In this document: positions 1-10,681 of the stretch, in pieces
How the letters are laid out: each line of letters opens with the position of its first letter
Position numbering within the stretch: position 1 is the first letter of the stretch
Assembly (NCBI GenBank): GCA_037974335.1
Contig: CM075729.1
Coordinates: forward strand, 111,210,437-111,274,436
Direction of reading: 5' to 3'
Length of the DNA: 64,000 bases
Source: Prionace glauca
Taxonomy: Eukaryota > Chordata > Chondrichthyes > Carcharhiniformes > Carcharhinidae
Made by a program: the position numbers and the translations under genes
The notes under the pieces: generated by a model
What the model saw: the letters and a program-made list of their open reading frames with translations, nothing else
What the model was told of the DNA's origin: nothing
Database searches by the model: none

Positions 1-785
1 TACAATGGAGTTTTTGTTGAAGTATTTTATCAGTGTCACAAGTCGGCTTACATTAACACTGCAATTAACTTACTGTGAAATCTCTAGTCGCCACACTCAG
101 GCACCTGCTGCTAAGGGAGGATTTAGCATGGTCAATGCACCTAACCAGCACATCTTTTGGACTGTGGGTGGAAACCCACACAGACACGGGCAGAACGTGC
201 AGATGCCACACAGGCAGTGATCCAAGCTGGGAATCGAACTTGGGTCCTTGGTGCTGCCTCATCGCACTCATTTAAAGAAACATGAAAAAAGGACAGAAGA
301 AATTGGAATTCACAAGTTCATTACATGTGAATTAATATTTTAAAATGCTTAAAGAGAAATTTGCTGGAATTTAAAGTACACTTTATCTCCTTTCTATGAA
401 TGTTAAGAAGTAAACTATACATGGGACTGTCTCAATTAGAGATGATTTGAAACATGTAAGTATCATTTAATCTTCTGCTTAAATAATGATATTTCACCTA
501 AGGAGCAAACATGTTAGTGTCAGAAATCAAATTCAATGTCAAAAAAATTATGTTTGATTGTCAATGTTATCCATGGCTCCCAGTTGAGATAGAATGGAAA
601 ATAATGGGATGTTTGTCCAGAGAGAGTCTTTGATAGACAGATGTAGTGTTAGGAAGCATAAACAATACACACATCTGAGCATCATCATGGGTGTAATCTG
701 GTATTGAGATATATTTTACAGAAAGGAAAATAGTTTAGACTGGTAATTTGCTGACTCACTCTTGGTGATGTTTGTGCCCTTGTAG
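1..785. repeat. Segmental duplication, copy A (partner 27,068-27,855)
   Basis: This block aligns end to end with 27,068-27,855, including a SINE at its left and unique-looking AT-rich sequence from about 285 to 785. Scattered substitutions and small indels separate the copies. Similarity stops near a SINE that begins at about 788 and is present only here. The left edge may continue outside the window. Confidence 0.85.
20..275 (-). repeat. tRNA-derived SINE (shark HE1-like)
   Basis: Reads as the complement of the common shark SINE: tail side 'gtcacaagtcggctt', central 'tttagcatggtcaatgcacctaac', 'ggaaacccacacagacacggg', and the tRNA-like B-box side 'gggaatcgaacttgggtcc'. Shared with the duplicate at 27,080-27,335, so it was inserted before the duplication. 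Confidence 0.8.
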
Positions 786-787
786 AG

Positions 788-1075
788 AGGACAGTGTATA
801 GGAACAGTGGTTAGCACACCTGCCCCACAGTGCCAGGGTCCTGGATTCCTGACTGGGGCAACTGCCTGTGCCGAGACTGCACATTCTCCCCATGTTGGTG
901 TGGGTTTTGTCCGGGTGATCATGTTTCCTCCCACATTCTGAAGGTTGTGCTGCTGAGGTGCACTGGAAATGCTGCATTCTCTCTTAATGAAACTGAACAG
1001 GCACCAGAGGATTTTCACAGTAAGCTTCATTGCAACGTTAACATAAGTCGACTTGTGACATGAATAAATAAACTG
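788..1075 (+). repeat. tRNA-derived SINE (shark HE1-like)
   Basis: Plus-strand copy with 'cagtggttagcacacctgcc' head, 'gagactgcacattctcccc' middle and 'cttgtgacatgaataaataaa' tail. It lies at the point where similarity to the 27.8-kb duplicate ends, so it was probably inserted after the duplication. Confidence 0.8.
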
Positions 1076-1254
1076 GAAAATTTAATTTTTGTTTAGCACC
1101 CTTTACTCCACTCCCCTACTCTCCCACCACCTCTCACCCCAATGATGTGCAAATCCCAAGGCAGTTCTGTCGAAGTGGATGCAGCAGTGGAACAAGGCTA
1201 CAGTGATGCAGATGAAATGTTTACATGAACATTGCACAGTCTTCACCTCGATCC

Positions 1255-1545
1255 TGCTGAGTCATTTCCAAAGACATTTAAGAGACAATCTCAACTGGAG
1301 TCACATGTAGGGGAGACCAGGTAAGGACGGCAGATTTCCTTCCTTCAAGGACATTAGTGAACAAGATGGGTTTTTACAACAGTCAGCAATGGCTTCATGG
1401 TCATCAGTAGACTTCATTTTTTATTGAGTTCAATTTCCATCCTTTCCCATAATGGGATTCAATCCAGATTCCCAGAGCTTTATCCTGTGTGTCTGGATTC
1501 CTATCCAGTGACAATACCTCTACACTGTCAGCAGTCCAAACTCCA
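1255..1545. repeat. Second SINE-like family
   Basis: Contains the run 'ggagtcacatgtaggggaga', 'aggtaaggacggcagatttcc' and 'gacattagtgaacaagatggg', which I recognise as a common shark SINE. Related copies lie near 53.3 kb and 57.1 kb. Confidence 0.6.
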
Positions 1546-2952
1546 TGTGGAAGTACTGGGCATGTATCACTCACCTTGATGTGTGATGGGTTATCAAAAT
1601 CAGGAATTACTGCTTGGGGAGGTGGAACTGGATAGGAACACAAAGGTCACCTTCCTGCATCTTCCAGATCTGAATCTGGAATGAGAGGCCGGAATGGTAA
1701 AAGATCATTGTGATCCAGCTAAAGAGATGTGCAAAGAACTGATTTAATCTACACTAATAATCCCGTATGTTTTTTTTTCGAAAGTCCACATACAAATATC
1801 CACCAAATATTCCCATCACCGTCTGTTACCACCTCTTGATGTGCATTTCTGACCTTGCAATAGTCTCTCTGCTGTGGGAGCAGAGAGGACTGTCACTCAG
1901 CCTCTGCTGTTCTCAGCCAGCCTCTCAGGCCTAAACACAGCACCCCGTCCCCAGCTACTGTGGGGACCAATGGCCTACCGTGACCCTCTTGCCTGCTTGT
2001 GCCGATCAACGCTCACAACTTGCCCCATCCCCCTTCCTGCTCAGACAGATTAACTTCACAACACCCCCTCCTACCACAATAGCCAGACCAAACCCCGCCT
2101 CCCCTGCCATAGCCAGCCCAGATCATGACCCTCCCTCCCACACTGATCACTGTGGCACAGTGCACAGTGGTTCACTCCTGCCCACCAGCACCAGTTGGTC
2201 GCTCCGGTCTTGCCCCTCTCCAATATGCCTGCCCCCTCAGACCCCACCTTCGAGGTATAGACTGATGCCCAGTTGGCAGTGCCAGGGTGCTAGACTGGCA
2301 TTGCCCAAGGGGCACCCTCCTGCCAGTTACCTCTGGCGAGGAGCCACAAGACCTCAATTTCTACCAGCGAGGCCATTACATCTGGATCCCTATTGGTGGG
2401 GGCCAGCTGTGATTCTCACTGGAGACAATCTCTCCTGGTGAGGCCACAGAGGAAAGTGAACCCAGACGATAATGTCCCAGACTCATGAATTCAATACAAA
2501 AGATATGTAAATTTTATTTGAATGATATATTCATCCTTGCACTGGAACTGGATGTGAGGCTAACCTTGCCGGATGTCTGGTGTGGGTAAGATCGTGAAAG
2601 GGAAGAAATCGGGCGTGAACCTGATTTCTCAACTTGCTCACCATATTACCGGCTCACCCTGACCATCAGCCAGTGGGGCACAAAGGTAAGATCACCTCCC
2701 CAGACAGGATAAACAGAGTGGAAGTGTTAATAATCATACATAAGCTGCTATTAGAGAAACCGCAGTCTCTGTTAAAGCATACACAGGTAAGGCCTCGGCA
2801 CAAGGAAGGTAAGCCTAGAATAGAGGTTCATTTATTAACAAAGACTGCTAAACTGAAAGAGTTCATTAAATTAGACACCTGGAGATGGGAGAGGTATTTG
2901 ATATCTACAAACCCCAGACAGCTAGGATGTTATTGATGAACTGTAACAACAT
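1546..2952. other. No recognised gene; C-rich stretch 1,980-2,445
   Basis: The stretch is C/T-rich and open in one plus frame (153 codons), but composition explains this and no domain is recognisable. The phrase around 2,275-2,330 (TGGCAGTGCC/GGGGCACCC) resembles interspersed GC-rich shark repeats. No other structure was seen. Confidence 0.4.
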
Positions 2953-3300
2953 GAATTCATAGAATCATAGAATCCTTACAGGTAGGATGCCATTCGGTCC
3001 ATCGAGTCTGCACTGACCACAATCCCACTCAGGCCCTATTCTTGTAACCCTCATGTTTACGCTGCTAATGCCCCTGTCACTTGGGTCAATTTATCATGGC
3101 CAATCTAACTCACACATCTTTGGACTGTAGGTGGAAACCGGAGCATCCGGAGGAAGACTATACGGCCACTAGGAGAATGTGCAAACTCCACACAGACAAG
3201 TGTCTGGCTGGAATTGAACCCTGGTCCTTGGTGCTGTGAGGCAGCAATGCTAAGCACTGTGCCACCATGTTGCCCAACAGTGCCACCATGCTGCCCCACT
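2953..3300 (-). repeat. tRNA-derived SINE, longer subfamily
   Basis: Begins 'agaatcatagaatccttaca' and contains 'ccatcgagtctgcactgacc', 'catctttggactgtaggtgg' and 'attgaaccctggtccttgg', as in other SINE copies here. The 3' side repeats 'gccaccatgctgccc' three times. Confidence 0.75.
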
Positions 3301-4589
3301 ACGCCACCTCTATTAGATGAGCTAATATGATTGAATGTTCATGCCACTTGGGTATTATAATTGTTATAACCCAGGTCAGAAACTCCAAGGTGTTTTATGA
3401 AGTCAGCTTGAACCATAATTTACACTTTGAATTTGGCTAGAAAAAGCATGAAATGTTTCACTTCAGCTGTGATTTAAATGACCCACTCGGGAGCTTTTCT
3501 CAATAAAAATTTATTTAAGAGTACAGTTAATAAATAGAATGAAAATTAGCAATAACCTTTCCGATAAGAGACAAGAAAAACATAACCATGATACTGTATA
3601 AACCTTAACAACTAAATACACCCTCCAATATAAAAAGCATCTGTAAAAACATACATCTATCTCACATTTAGCACAGAAAATAAGATTACCCGCGTGGTTT
3701 GCAGCTCAGTAATGCCTGTTGTGAATTAGTCCTTTGGATAGAATTGAAACTCTGACGTCTCATCCTTGTAACTTCCAGCAGACATTGAGGTAGAGAAGAA
3801 GCCACTGCTGGCATCAGGCTATTAACCAGCAAACCACTGACAGCACAGTTTTCATTCCAGGAAGGCAAGAAAAACTGCTTCCAACATAGCAGAATTTCTA
3901 ATAACAGGGAGAGAGGCATGGAAATACTGCCTTTCAGTTTGAAGTCCAAATATCTTCTAACTAAAAAAGCAGCCAGCAGCTCAAACTAAAAGTGAAATAA
4001 CTCTTGTCATCTGACCTATCAATTATTCTTCCCTCTAACAACTTAAAAAGGTTGTAAACTCATAAAGCTCCAGGACATCACAGTAGGCACAGATTAAAAA
4101 ATAAACAAAACCCCATTTAAACAGCAACAAAATGACACCCAAACATAAAAGTTGGCAACAATGAAAAAAAAAGCTGCTTACAAACAGCAGTGAGATGATT
4201 TAAATAATCTATTTCTAAAAGGTACAACAGTGTCACATAATTAAACAGGCACGCAATGGTGGTGATTGGTGTTTAACATTTGTATCATATGCATGCTGTA
4301 ACCTTAATCAACAGTTGTGAGTGGATAGCGATAACTCCCATACATTGATTGGTATATTAGTTTCTTGTAACCGTGTCCAAAAGTATAACTTCTTGTGCAA
4401 TTCTGAATTCTCTACTCTGGCTGGCTTTCTGGAATCCTTGCCATATAGCTGGCATATCAAATAGATGTGAGATTTGATTTGGCTCCGTCAAGGGAAAACT
4501 GTTGTAACACCTGGAAAATCCTGATTACCAAAAAGCCCCACAACACAGGGCAAATCAGAATAGCTTAAACAGTGGAGATCCTGATAGAG
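3301..4589. other. AT-rich stretch without a recognised feature
   Basis: No coding exon, RNA gene or named repeat was recognised. The longest open frame (87 codons, minus, near 3.7-3.95 kb) has no familiar motif. Confidence 0.4.
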
Positions 4590-5110
4590 CAATGCCAGAC
4601 AACCCTTAGAGGAGGTTTACTGGGCTGATGCCGGAGTTGAGGGGGTTGAGCTATGAGGAGAGGCTGAGTGAACTGGGCTTGAACTCGTTGGAGTTTAGAA
4701 GAATGAGGGGAGATCTCATTGAGACGTATAAGATGATGAATGGGATGGATAGGATAGAGGTGGAGAGACTCTTCCCGCTCAAAAAAGACAGTAGGACAAG
4801 GGGGCACAGCCTCAAGATAAAAGGGGGGTGGTTTAGAACGGAGTTGAGGAGGAACTTCTTCACTCAAAGGGTGGTGAATTTCTGGAATTCTCTGCCCGTT
4901 GAAGTGGTGGAGGCTGCCTCGCTAAATATTTTTAAGACGCGGGTTGATGGGTTTTTGATAAGAGAGGGGATTAAGGGTTATGGGGAGAAAGCGGGAAAGT
5001 GGAACTGAGCAGCGACAGATCAGCCATGATCTTATTGAATGGCGGGGCAGGCTCGAAGGGCTAGATGGCCTACTCCTGCTCCTATTTCTTATGTTCTTAT
5101 GTTCTTATGT
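4590..5110 (+). mobile_element. CR1-like LINE, 3' fragment
   Basis: Encodes the C-terminal end of a CR1-type reverse transcriptase protein (RGLSYEERLSELGL, RMRGDLIETYKMMNG, NFFTQRVVNFWNSLP, GIKGYGEKAGKWN) over 126 codons, then a 3' UTR ending in three TTCTTATG-type repeats. It is 5'-truncated at about 4,590. It belongs to the same subfamily as 57,532-58,195 and 45,855-46,925. Confidence 0.85.
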
Positions 5111-5148
5111 TAACCTTTAGAATCAGTGCGGGGTAAACAGTGAATCGC

Positions 5149-5233
5149 CTGATGAAGGAGCAGTGCGACAAAAGCTCGTGATTCCAAATAAACCTCATGG
5201 ACTTCAACTTAGTGTTGTGAGACATCTTACTCC
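5149..5233 (+). mobile_element. Penelope-like element 3'-end fragment
   Basis: 'cctgatgaaggagcagtgcg', 'aaataaacctcatggacttc' and 'gtgttgtgagacatcttact' follow the terminal sequence shared by the foldback copies elsewhere in the window. Degenerate, single orientation. Confidence 0.5.
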
Positions 5234-5859
5234 AGGATCTGTGCAGAATAAACAGGTCAGATCAGAACAGCTTCAAAAGTGCAGCTCCAAATGGAGCAAT
5301 TCCTGATAAACTATTGTCACACTTCCATTCACAGAGAGTCACATATGTTGTGTTTAAATCAGTCTATCACTGTCATTTCAAAGAAATTTTCCCAGATTCT
5401 CACATCCACTCTGCCACTGATCACGGGACTGGTATCCCTGGATTACAAATGGGACACTGAGGATGAGAGAGAAATACATCGCTATAGATTGAGGCAAACC
5501 CAGCAGAGCTGGAACACCCCCAACAAAACCCATCAGATCCACCCAACTCCCACATATACCAGCAGCAAAATCTATCAGACCACTAACACCTAATACTGCA
5601 GAAATCTGGAATAGGACAGACAGTGTCGGAGTGAAATTAAAAGGGAAACCAGGAAAGTAAAGTGAGGGCATGAAAATATCAAGAAGCCTCCAAGGATGTT
5701 CTCTAAGTATATGAAGGAAAAAAGAAGGAAAGGGTAGGGTCTGTTGCAAACCAATAAGATAGTCTGTGTGAGAGCGTGGAGAATGTGGTGAGATTGTGAA
5801 TAAATACATTCCCACTGTCTTTGGGTAACAGGAAGCAATGCTGATATTGCAGTTAAGGA
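5234..5859. other. No recognised feature
   Basis: Contains a short ACC/CAT-rich stretch (5,510-5,590) loosely like the 28-bp array at 6.65 kb. The overlapping minus frames of 80-145 codons show no domain. Confidence 0.35.
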
Positions 5860-6590
5860 AGAAGAATGTGAATTACTGAATCAAATAAACATTGTAACAG
5901 AGGATGTATTAACAGATTTTAGAGTTTTGAAAGTAGATAAATCTCCTGGTTAAAAGAAGCAAGGGAGGACATTCAAGAGGCTCTGAGCATTAGAATCATT
6001 CATCCCGGGCTACAGGAGTGTGGAAGGAGATTAAAGGACTGCCAACATTACACCATGGATTGAAAAGGGAGGAAACGGTAATCTGTGTAATTATACCACA
6101 ATTAGTGTAACTTCGGTGTTGGAAGAATTATTGGAACCAATTTTGAGGAACAGCACAAACCTTTATTCAGGCTCAGCTGAATTAAAATTTGGAAGAGGTG
6201 AGAAGGAGGGTTGAAGAGGGCGGTGGGGTGGATGTGGTCAAGGGAGATTTTAAAAATGCTTTAGGCAAGGTCCCCATGGTGGATATAATTATGAGGAGCC
6301 AATGTAAATAGAGATGACACATTTACCTGAGCAGAGGGTCAAAAACCAGGGGCACAGATTTAAAATAATTGGTAGAAAGATCAGGGGGGGAATGAGGAAG
6401 GAATTTTTCACCCAGAGGATGGTAGGGACCCGGGACTCACTGTCTGAAAGGATGGTAGAGGCAGAAACTCTCACCACATTGAATCAATTCTTGGATGTCG
6501 AGTTGAAGAGCTGTGATCCACAGAGTTACAGACCGAGTACAGGAAGGTGAGATTAGGCTGGAGAGTTCTTCATCAACAGGCAGGATTATG
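5860..6590 (+). mobile_element. Decayed CR1-like LINE
   Basis: Remnants appear in the expected order: an NYRPISLTSV-like stretch near 6,085, a degraded FKKAFDKVPH-like stretch near 6,250, and a C-terminal HRFKIIGRKIRGG / EFFTQRMV block near 6,350-6,420. Many frame changes indicate an old copy. Confidence 0.6.
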
Positions 6591-6647
6591 ATGGCCTCAT
6601 TCTCAGTCATAACATTTCAACAATTGAACATTCCATCCACACAACAC

Positions 6648-6955
6648 CAGCTAAACCCATCAGAGCCCCAAACACCAACTAAACCCATCAGAGCTCCAAA
6701 CACCAACTAAACCCATCAGAGCTCCAAACACCAACTAAACCCATCAGAGCTCCAAACATCAGCTAAACCCAACAGAGCTCCAAACACCAGCTAAACCCAT
6801 CAGAGCCCCAAACACCAGCTAAACCCATCAGACCCCCAAACACCAGCTAAACCCATCAGAGCCCCAAACACCAGCTAAACCCATCAGAGCCCCAAACACC
6901 AGCTAAACCCATCAGAGCTCCAAACACCAGCTAAACCCATCACAGCCCCAAACAC
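6648..6955. repeat. 28-bp minisatellite, 11 copies
   Basis: The unit starts CAGCTAAACCCATCAGAGCC and is followed by CCAAACAC. Eleven head-to-tail copies differ mainly by CAG/CAA, CCC/CTC and a few point changes. It lies downstream of the MHC class I gene on the minus strand. Confidence 0.95.
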
Positions 6956-7388
6956 CAGCTTAACTCCTAAATTCTACTTCACAACCCAAACATTCAGCAA
7001 ATAATCAGTCTCATTTCAAAGCACAACTAATATTGAATCCTGTGGGAGCGGCACAGCTCAGTCACTAACTTCAATGAAAGATCTAGTGTTACAAATTCCT
7101 TAAGGAAACTGAGTATCTTAGCAGAGGCTGGCGAGGCTGTGGTATTTCCAGATGATTCGACACCTCAATCCCCACAATCTCTCCACCCTCAGACTGTACA
7201 GGAGCAGCCGTCTCCAAAAGGCCAGTCTCAAAGCTCAGGGTTGGATTGGATGAGCTGCTCTTTAGTGACTATACAGCAAGAGACAGACACTGAGCTCGCA
7301 TCCCACCCACCAGATTGTACAGTTAAATCCAACAGGAATATTCCCGTTAAAAGCATCAACTCCCAATATTTATCAACACAGTTCATAC
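6956..7388 (-). other. Region downstream of MHC class I stop; probable 3' UTR
   Basis: On the minus strand this follows the splice-like end of exon 7 (GAG|GTATGA). A possible 3' acceptor (CTTGCTGTATAG) lies near 7,272-7,283, so a non-coding final exon could start there, as in other class I genes. No clear AATAAA was found. The overlapping plus frame at 7,139-7,516 has no recognised domain. Confidence 0.35.
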
Positions 7389-7389
7389 C

Positions 7390-7436
7390 TCAGGTACTTG
7401 TGGAGGATCTGGATGAGGAATCCCCACCATCAGAAG
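7390..7436 (-). CDS. MHC class I exon 7, cytoplasmic tail with stop
   Basis: After acceptor TTTAACAG the frame reads T-SDGGDSSSRSSTST then TGA (7,390-7,392). The exon appears to end one base later at a GT donor, making 48 bp, the same size as exon 7 in mammalian class I genes. The serine-rich SDGGD segment is the usual class I cytoplasmic motif. Confidence 0.85.
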
Positions 7437-7590
7437 CTGTTAAAGGAAGAAGAGGTGTTAAAAATTTATTCATTTTCAGAGAGACAGAGACTGTGGATGT
7501 GATCAAGAGAATATGAGAGAGACAAAGAGAGACAGGGAGACAGCGAGACATAGAGAAAGGAAGATATTCTCACACATCCATACTGACGGT

Positions 7591-7678
7591 GACACATAGA
7601 AGCCCACACACCCACACACAAATGCACGATGGACATACACACAAACACGCACACACACACATACACACACACACACAA
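7591..7678. repeat. CA-rich microsatellite
   Basis: Interrupted (CA)n within intron 6 of the MHC class I gene. Confidence 0.9.
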
Positions 7679-7744
7679 TGTTTGAAACAGAATGAACAAT
7701 AATGTACACAGTTACACAGAGACAATATTTGATGATCAGCTTAC

Positions 7745-7777
7745 TCTTTGCAGGATTGTAGTCACTCTTTCCTCTCT
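7745..7777 (-). CDS. MHC class I exon 6, cytoplasmic
   Basis: 33 bp between TGTTTTACAG and GTAAGC, phase 1 to phase 1, encoding ERGKSDYNPAK after the split codon. Length and motif match the conserved class I exon 6. The tyrosine is the conserved cytoplasmic one. Confidence 0.9.
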
Positions 7778-8370
7778 CTGTAAAACAAGGAATGTTCAGT
7801 GAGTGATGAGACTGAGAGAAAATCAGAGACAGAGGCTGGGACTCTCACTCACACTGAGCCCCTACAATCAAACTCTGAATCTTCACTCCCACCACAACCT
7901 GAGACCCTCACTCCTTCTTGACCCTGGATCCTCCCTCTCATCCTGTCCTGAGACCCTTACTCCTACCTGACCCTGGATCCTCACTCCCGTCCTGTTATTA
8001 AACCCTCACTCTTACCTGAGCCCTCACTGATACCCTGAACTCCTCATCCAATTTGAGACCCTTCCCATAATTCTCAAACCCCCTTTATCATGAGCACCTT
8101 ACTGACCCTATCCCAAACCTGCAGCTCTTCCACCCACCCACCAACCCCCTCCCCGCCCCAACACCAACCTGAGACCCACAGCCTGAGCCACTGTTACTCT
8201 GGAATACTCTCCCACAATCGCTGCCTCCAGTGAGCTATCATCCGCTGTCTCTGACATCCATCATTATGAATTGATTCGAAAGGCTAGTCATTGCACAAAT
8301 CAATTCCAGCCTCGCGGACTGCCTGGATCCACTACAGTTCACCTACCGCTCTTTTCCCTCCAATTCCTAC
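7778..8370 (-). repeat. MHC class I intron 5 with degenerate tandem repeat
   Basis: From about 7,845 to 8,110 the plus strand has imperfect units of the form 'cctgagaccctcactcctac' plus 'ctgaccctggatcctcac', clearly decayed. The rest is unremarkable. Confidence 0.5.
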
Positions 8371-8472
8371 CTTTCTTCTTGCAGATGACGACAGCCACAA
8401 TGAGAGCGATGAGCATGAGGACCCCGACCACAATCCCGACAGTAACAGCAACCTGGGAGCGAGACTTTGGTT
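8371..8472 (-). CDS. MHC class I exon 5, connecting peptide and transmembrane
   Basis: 102 bp, acceptor TCTAACAG and donor AAAG|GTAGG. It encodes a short connecting peptide (EPKSRSQVAVT), a hydrophobic helix (VGIVVGVLMLIALIVAVVI) and a basic stop-transfer CKKK. This is the standard single transmembrane segment of a type I class I chain. Confidence 0.92.
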
Positions 8473-8709
8473 CTGTTAGAGAGAGAATCAGAGAGACTGA
8501 GTGAATCAGGGAGAGGAAAAAGTGAGAATCAGAGTGAAATAGAACATGAGAGAATGTGAGAGAATGAGGGAGGAGGACAATCAACTAAGAGTAAGGGAGA
8601 GGGAGAATGAGAGATAGAGAAAGATTATGGAGACAGGATGAGAGAGTGAATCAAAGAGAAACAAAGAGAAATGAGGGAGTGAATCAGAGAGAGAGAGTCA
8701 GGAAACACA

Positions 8710-9985
8710 TAGAAAATGGCCTTTCAGCCCATCCATTGATGCTGGTATTTATGTTGCACTTCAGCCTCCTCCCATCATTCCTCATCTAATTCAATCATTT
8801 TAACTCTATTCCCACTCACTCATTTGCTTGTCTCTCTTCCCCTTAAACTATGCAGTTCAGTTCAGCCACTCCCTGTGGCAGCGAGCTCCACATTCTCATC
8901 ACTCTTTGCGTGAAGAGGTTTCTCATGAATTCCCCATTGGGTTTCTTGTATTGATGGCCACTGGATAGGCTCTTCCCACAACAGGAACAATCTCAATGTG
9001 TCTGTCTATAAAAAACCTTTCATAATTTTAAACTCCTCGATTAGATCAGCCCTCAGCCTTCTGTTTTCCTGAGAGCAGAGACCCAGCCGGTCAATCCTTT
9101 CCTGAGATGTCCACCCACTCATTTCTGGAATCATCTCTGTAAATCTTCTCTACACTCTCTCCCCTGACTCTATATCCTTAATATGAAATGGTGATTGGAA
9201 CTGCACACGGTCTTTAAATGTGGTCTAACCAAGGTTTGGCAATCACATCCCTGCTTTACAATTCTATTCCTCAAGAAGCAAAACCTGGTTTTCATTTGTA
9301 TTTTGTTTATTGCCTAACCTGTAACTATATGTTTACTGATTGGTGTATTTCTACACCAAGATCCTTTGTTTCTCAACCCTCCCTATTCATCGTTAACTGA
9401 AAAATACCTCACGTTTATCTGTGCTGAACTTTATTCATCAACTATTTGCTGAAGTTTATTCATGTCCAATTAATTTATTCCAGTTCTCTTTAAAATCAAA
9501 TAACTCCCCCAATTTGATGTCATCTGAAAACTAAGAAATGGTGTTTTTTGATTCCAATATCCAAGTTATGGAGTGTAAGTTGTGAACAGCGGTGATCCCA
9601 GCACTGAACCTTGTGGAACATCATTTACCACTTTCTGGAACTCTGAAATTCCCTTTACTCACACTCTCTGCTTTCTGTCCCAAAGTCAGTGAGTGATCCA
9701 TTCTGTCACTGAACCCCTAACTCCACTTGCTTTGACCTTGTCAATCAGTCCATCACAAACCCCCTTCCCTATTTCATTTGAAAAATTATATGATATTATA
9801 TCTATTACATCTCCATTGTCTATTCTCTTTGTTACATCCTCAAAAATTCCACTCAGTGGAGTAAAACAACATTTTCCATTTCAAAATCCATGCTGATTGT
9901 TCATTGTTATAATATTCGATTCTAGATTTTCATGAATTGTCTCCAATAGAAGGAATTCCATTATTTTTCTGAATACTGATCATAA
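8710..9985 (-). mobile_element. Old CR1-like LINE in MHC intron 4
   Basis: Plus-strand text such as 'tctttgcgtgaagaggtttctc', 'gagcagagacccagccggtc', 'ggaactgcacacggtcttta' and 'gaaccttgtggaacatcatt' is the complement of a CR1-type protein-coding region. No long frame survives. It is in the same orientation as the MHC gene. Confidence 0.65.
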
Positions 9986-9996
9986 TCTGCCTGAAG

Positions 9997-10400
9997 TAAA
10001 GTCCCAGGATGCACTGGCTCCTGTCCTACTGTAATATTTGATATGATATATTATTGACACATGTATTGGTATAAAGAGAAAAGCATTGTATCTTGGATAC
10101 ACCGGGGTCCCTCCATCCTCTGATATTCCACAGTGCCCTATCTCCTGTAATATCCCGGGAAACACCGGCTCCTGATAGGCTGTAATATCCCAGATACACC
10201 GCGATTTGTCCTTCGGAAAAAACTCAGGATACACCACGGTCTGTCCTACTGCAATATCCCAGATACACTGGGTCCCACCTACTGTAATATCCCAGAATGG
10301 TCCAGGTCAAGACCTACTCTCATGTCCAATGAAACACCAGGCCCACTGCAATCACAATCTCCCATGATACACTGTATCACGTTGCAGTGTGAAACCACAA
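9997..10400. repeat. Degenerate ~30-bp tandem repeat
   Basis: Imperfect units built on 'cctactgtaatatcccagat' plus 'acaccgggtcc', interrupted near 10,040-10,090. It fills the alpha3-proximal part of intron 4. Confidence 0.6.
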
Positions 10401-10528
10401 TATATAACGCATTGAATAATATTTATTTCCCTCTCTCTATATCCTGGGCTGACAGCTCAGCACTGACCCTCCCTCCTGTGATCCTGCTCTGAGGCTGGGT
10501 CCTCTCTAACAGTGAGAAACAGTCTTAC

Positions 10529-10676
10529 CGTAAATCACCTCCAGTGTCTCCTTCATCCCGCTGTGTTCCACCCGACAGGAATACTCGGCCTGGTCCTCTG
10601 GATCAAACTCGATCCATTTCCGGATCTGGTAGGTGCTGTCGTGATTGGGTAAGATCCCAGTGGACAGAGTCTCACC
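10529..10676 (-). CDS. MHC class I exon 4, distal alpha3 part
   Basis: Encodes GETLSTGILPNHDSTYQIRK, then the second Ig strand set with YSCRVEHSG, ending EVIY at donor TACG|GTAAG. It continues the frame of 12,145-12,260 exactly once the LINE and one AATCA copy are removed (116+148 = 264 bp). Uninterrupted alpha3 exons in the family are about 276 bp. Confidence 0.93.
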
Positions 10677-10681
10677 AATCA

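Noticed and set aside
1980-2441. 153-codon proline-rich frame
   Set aside because: C-rich composition explains it; no domain, no splice context and no shared sequence with host genes in the window.
6648-6955. CRISPR-like array
   Set aside because: The units are contiguous with no unique spacers, and the DNA is vertebrate; it is a minisatellite.
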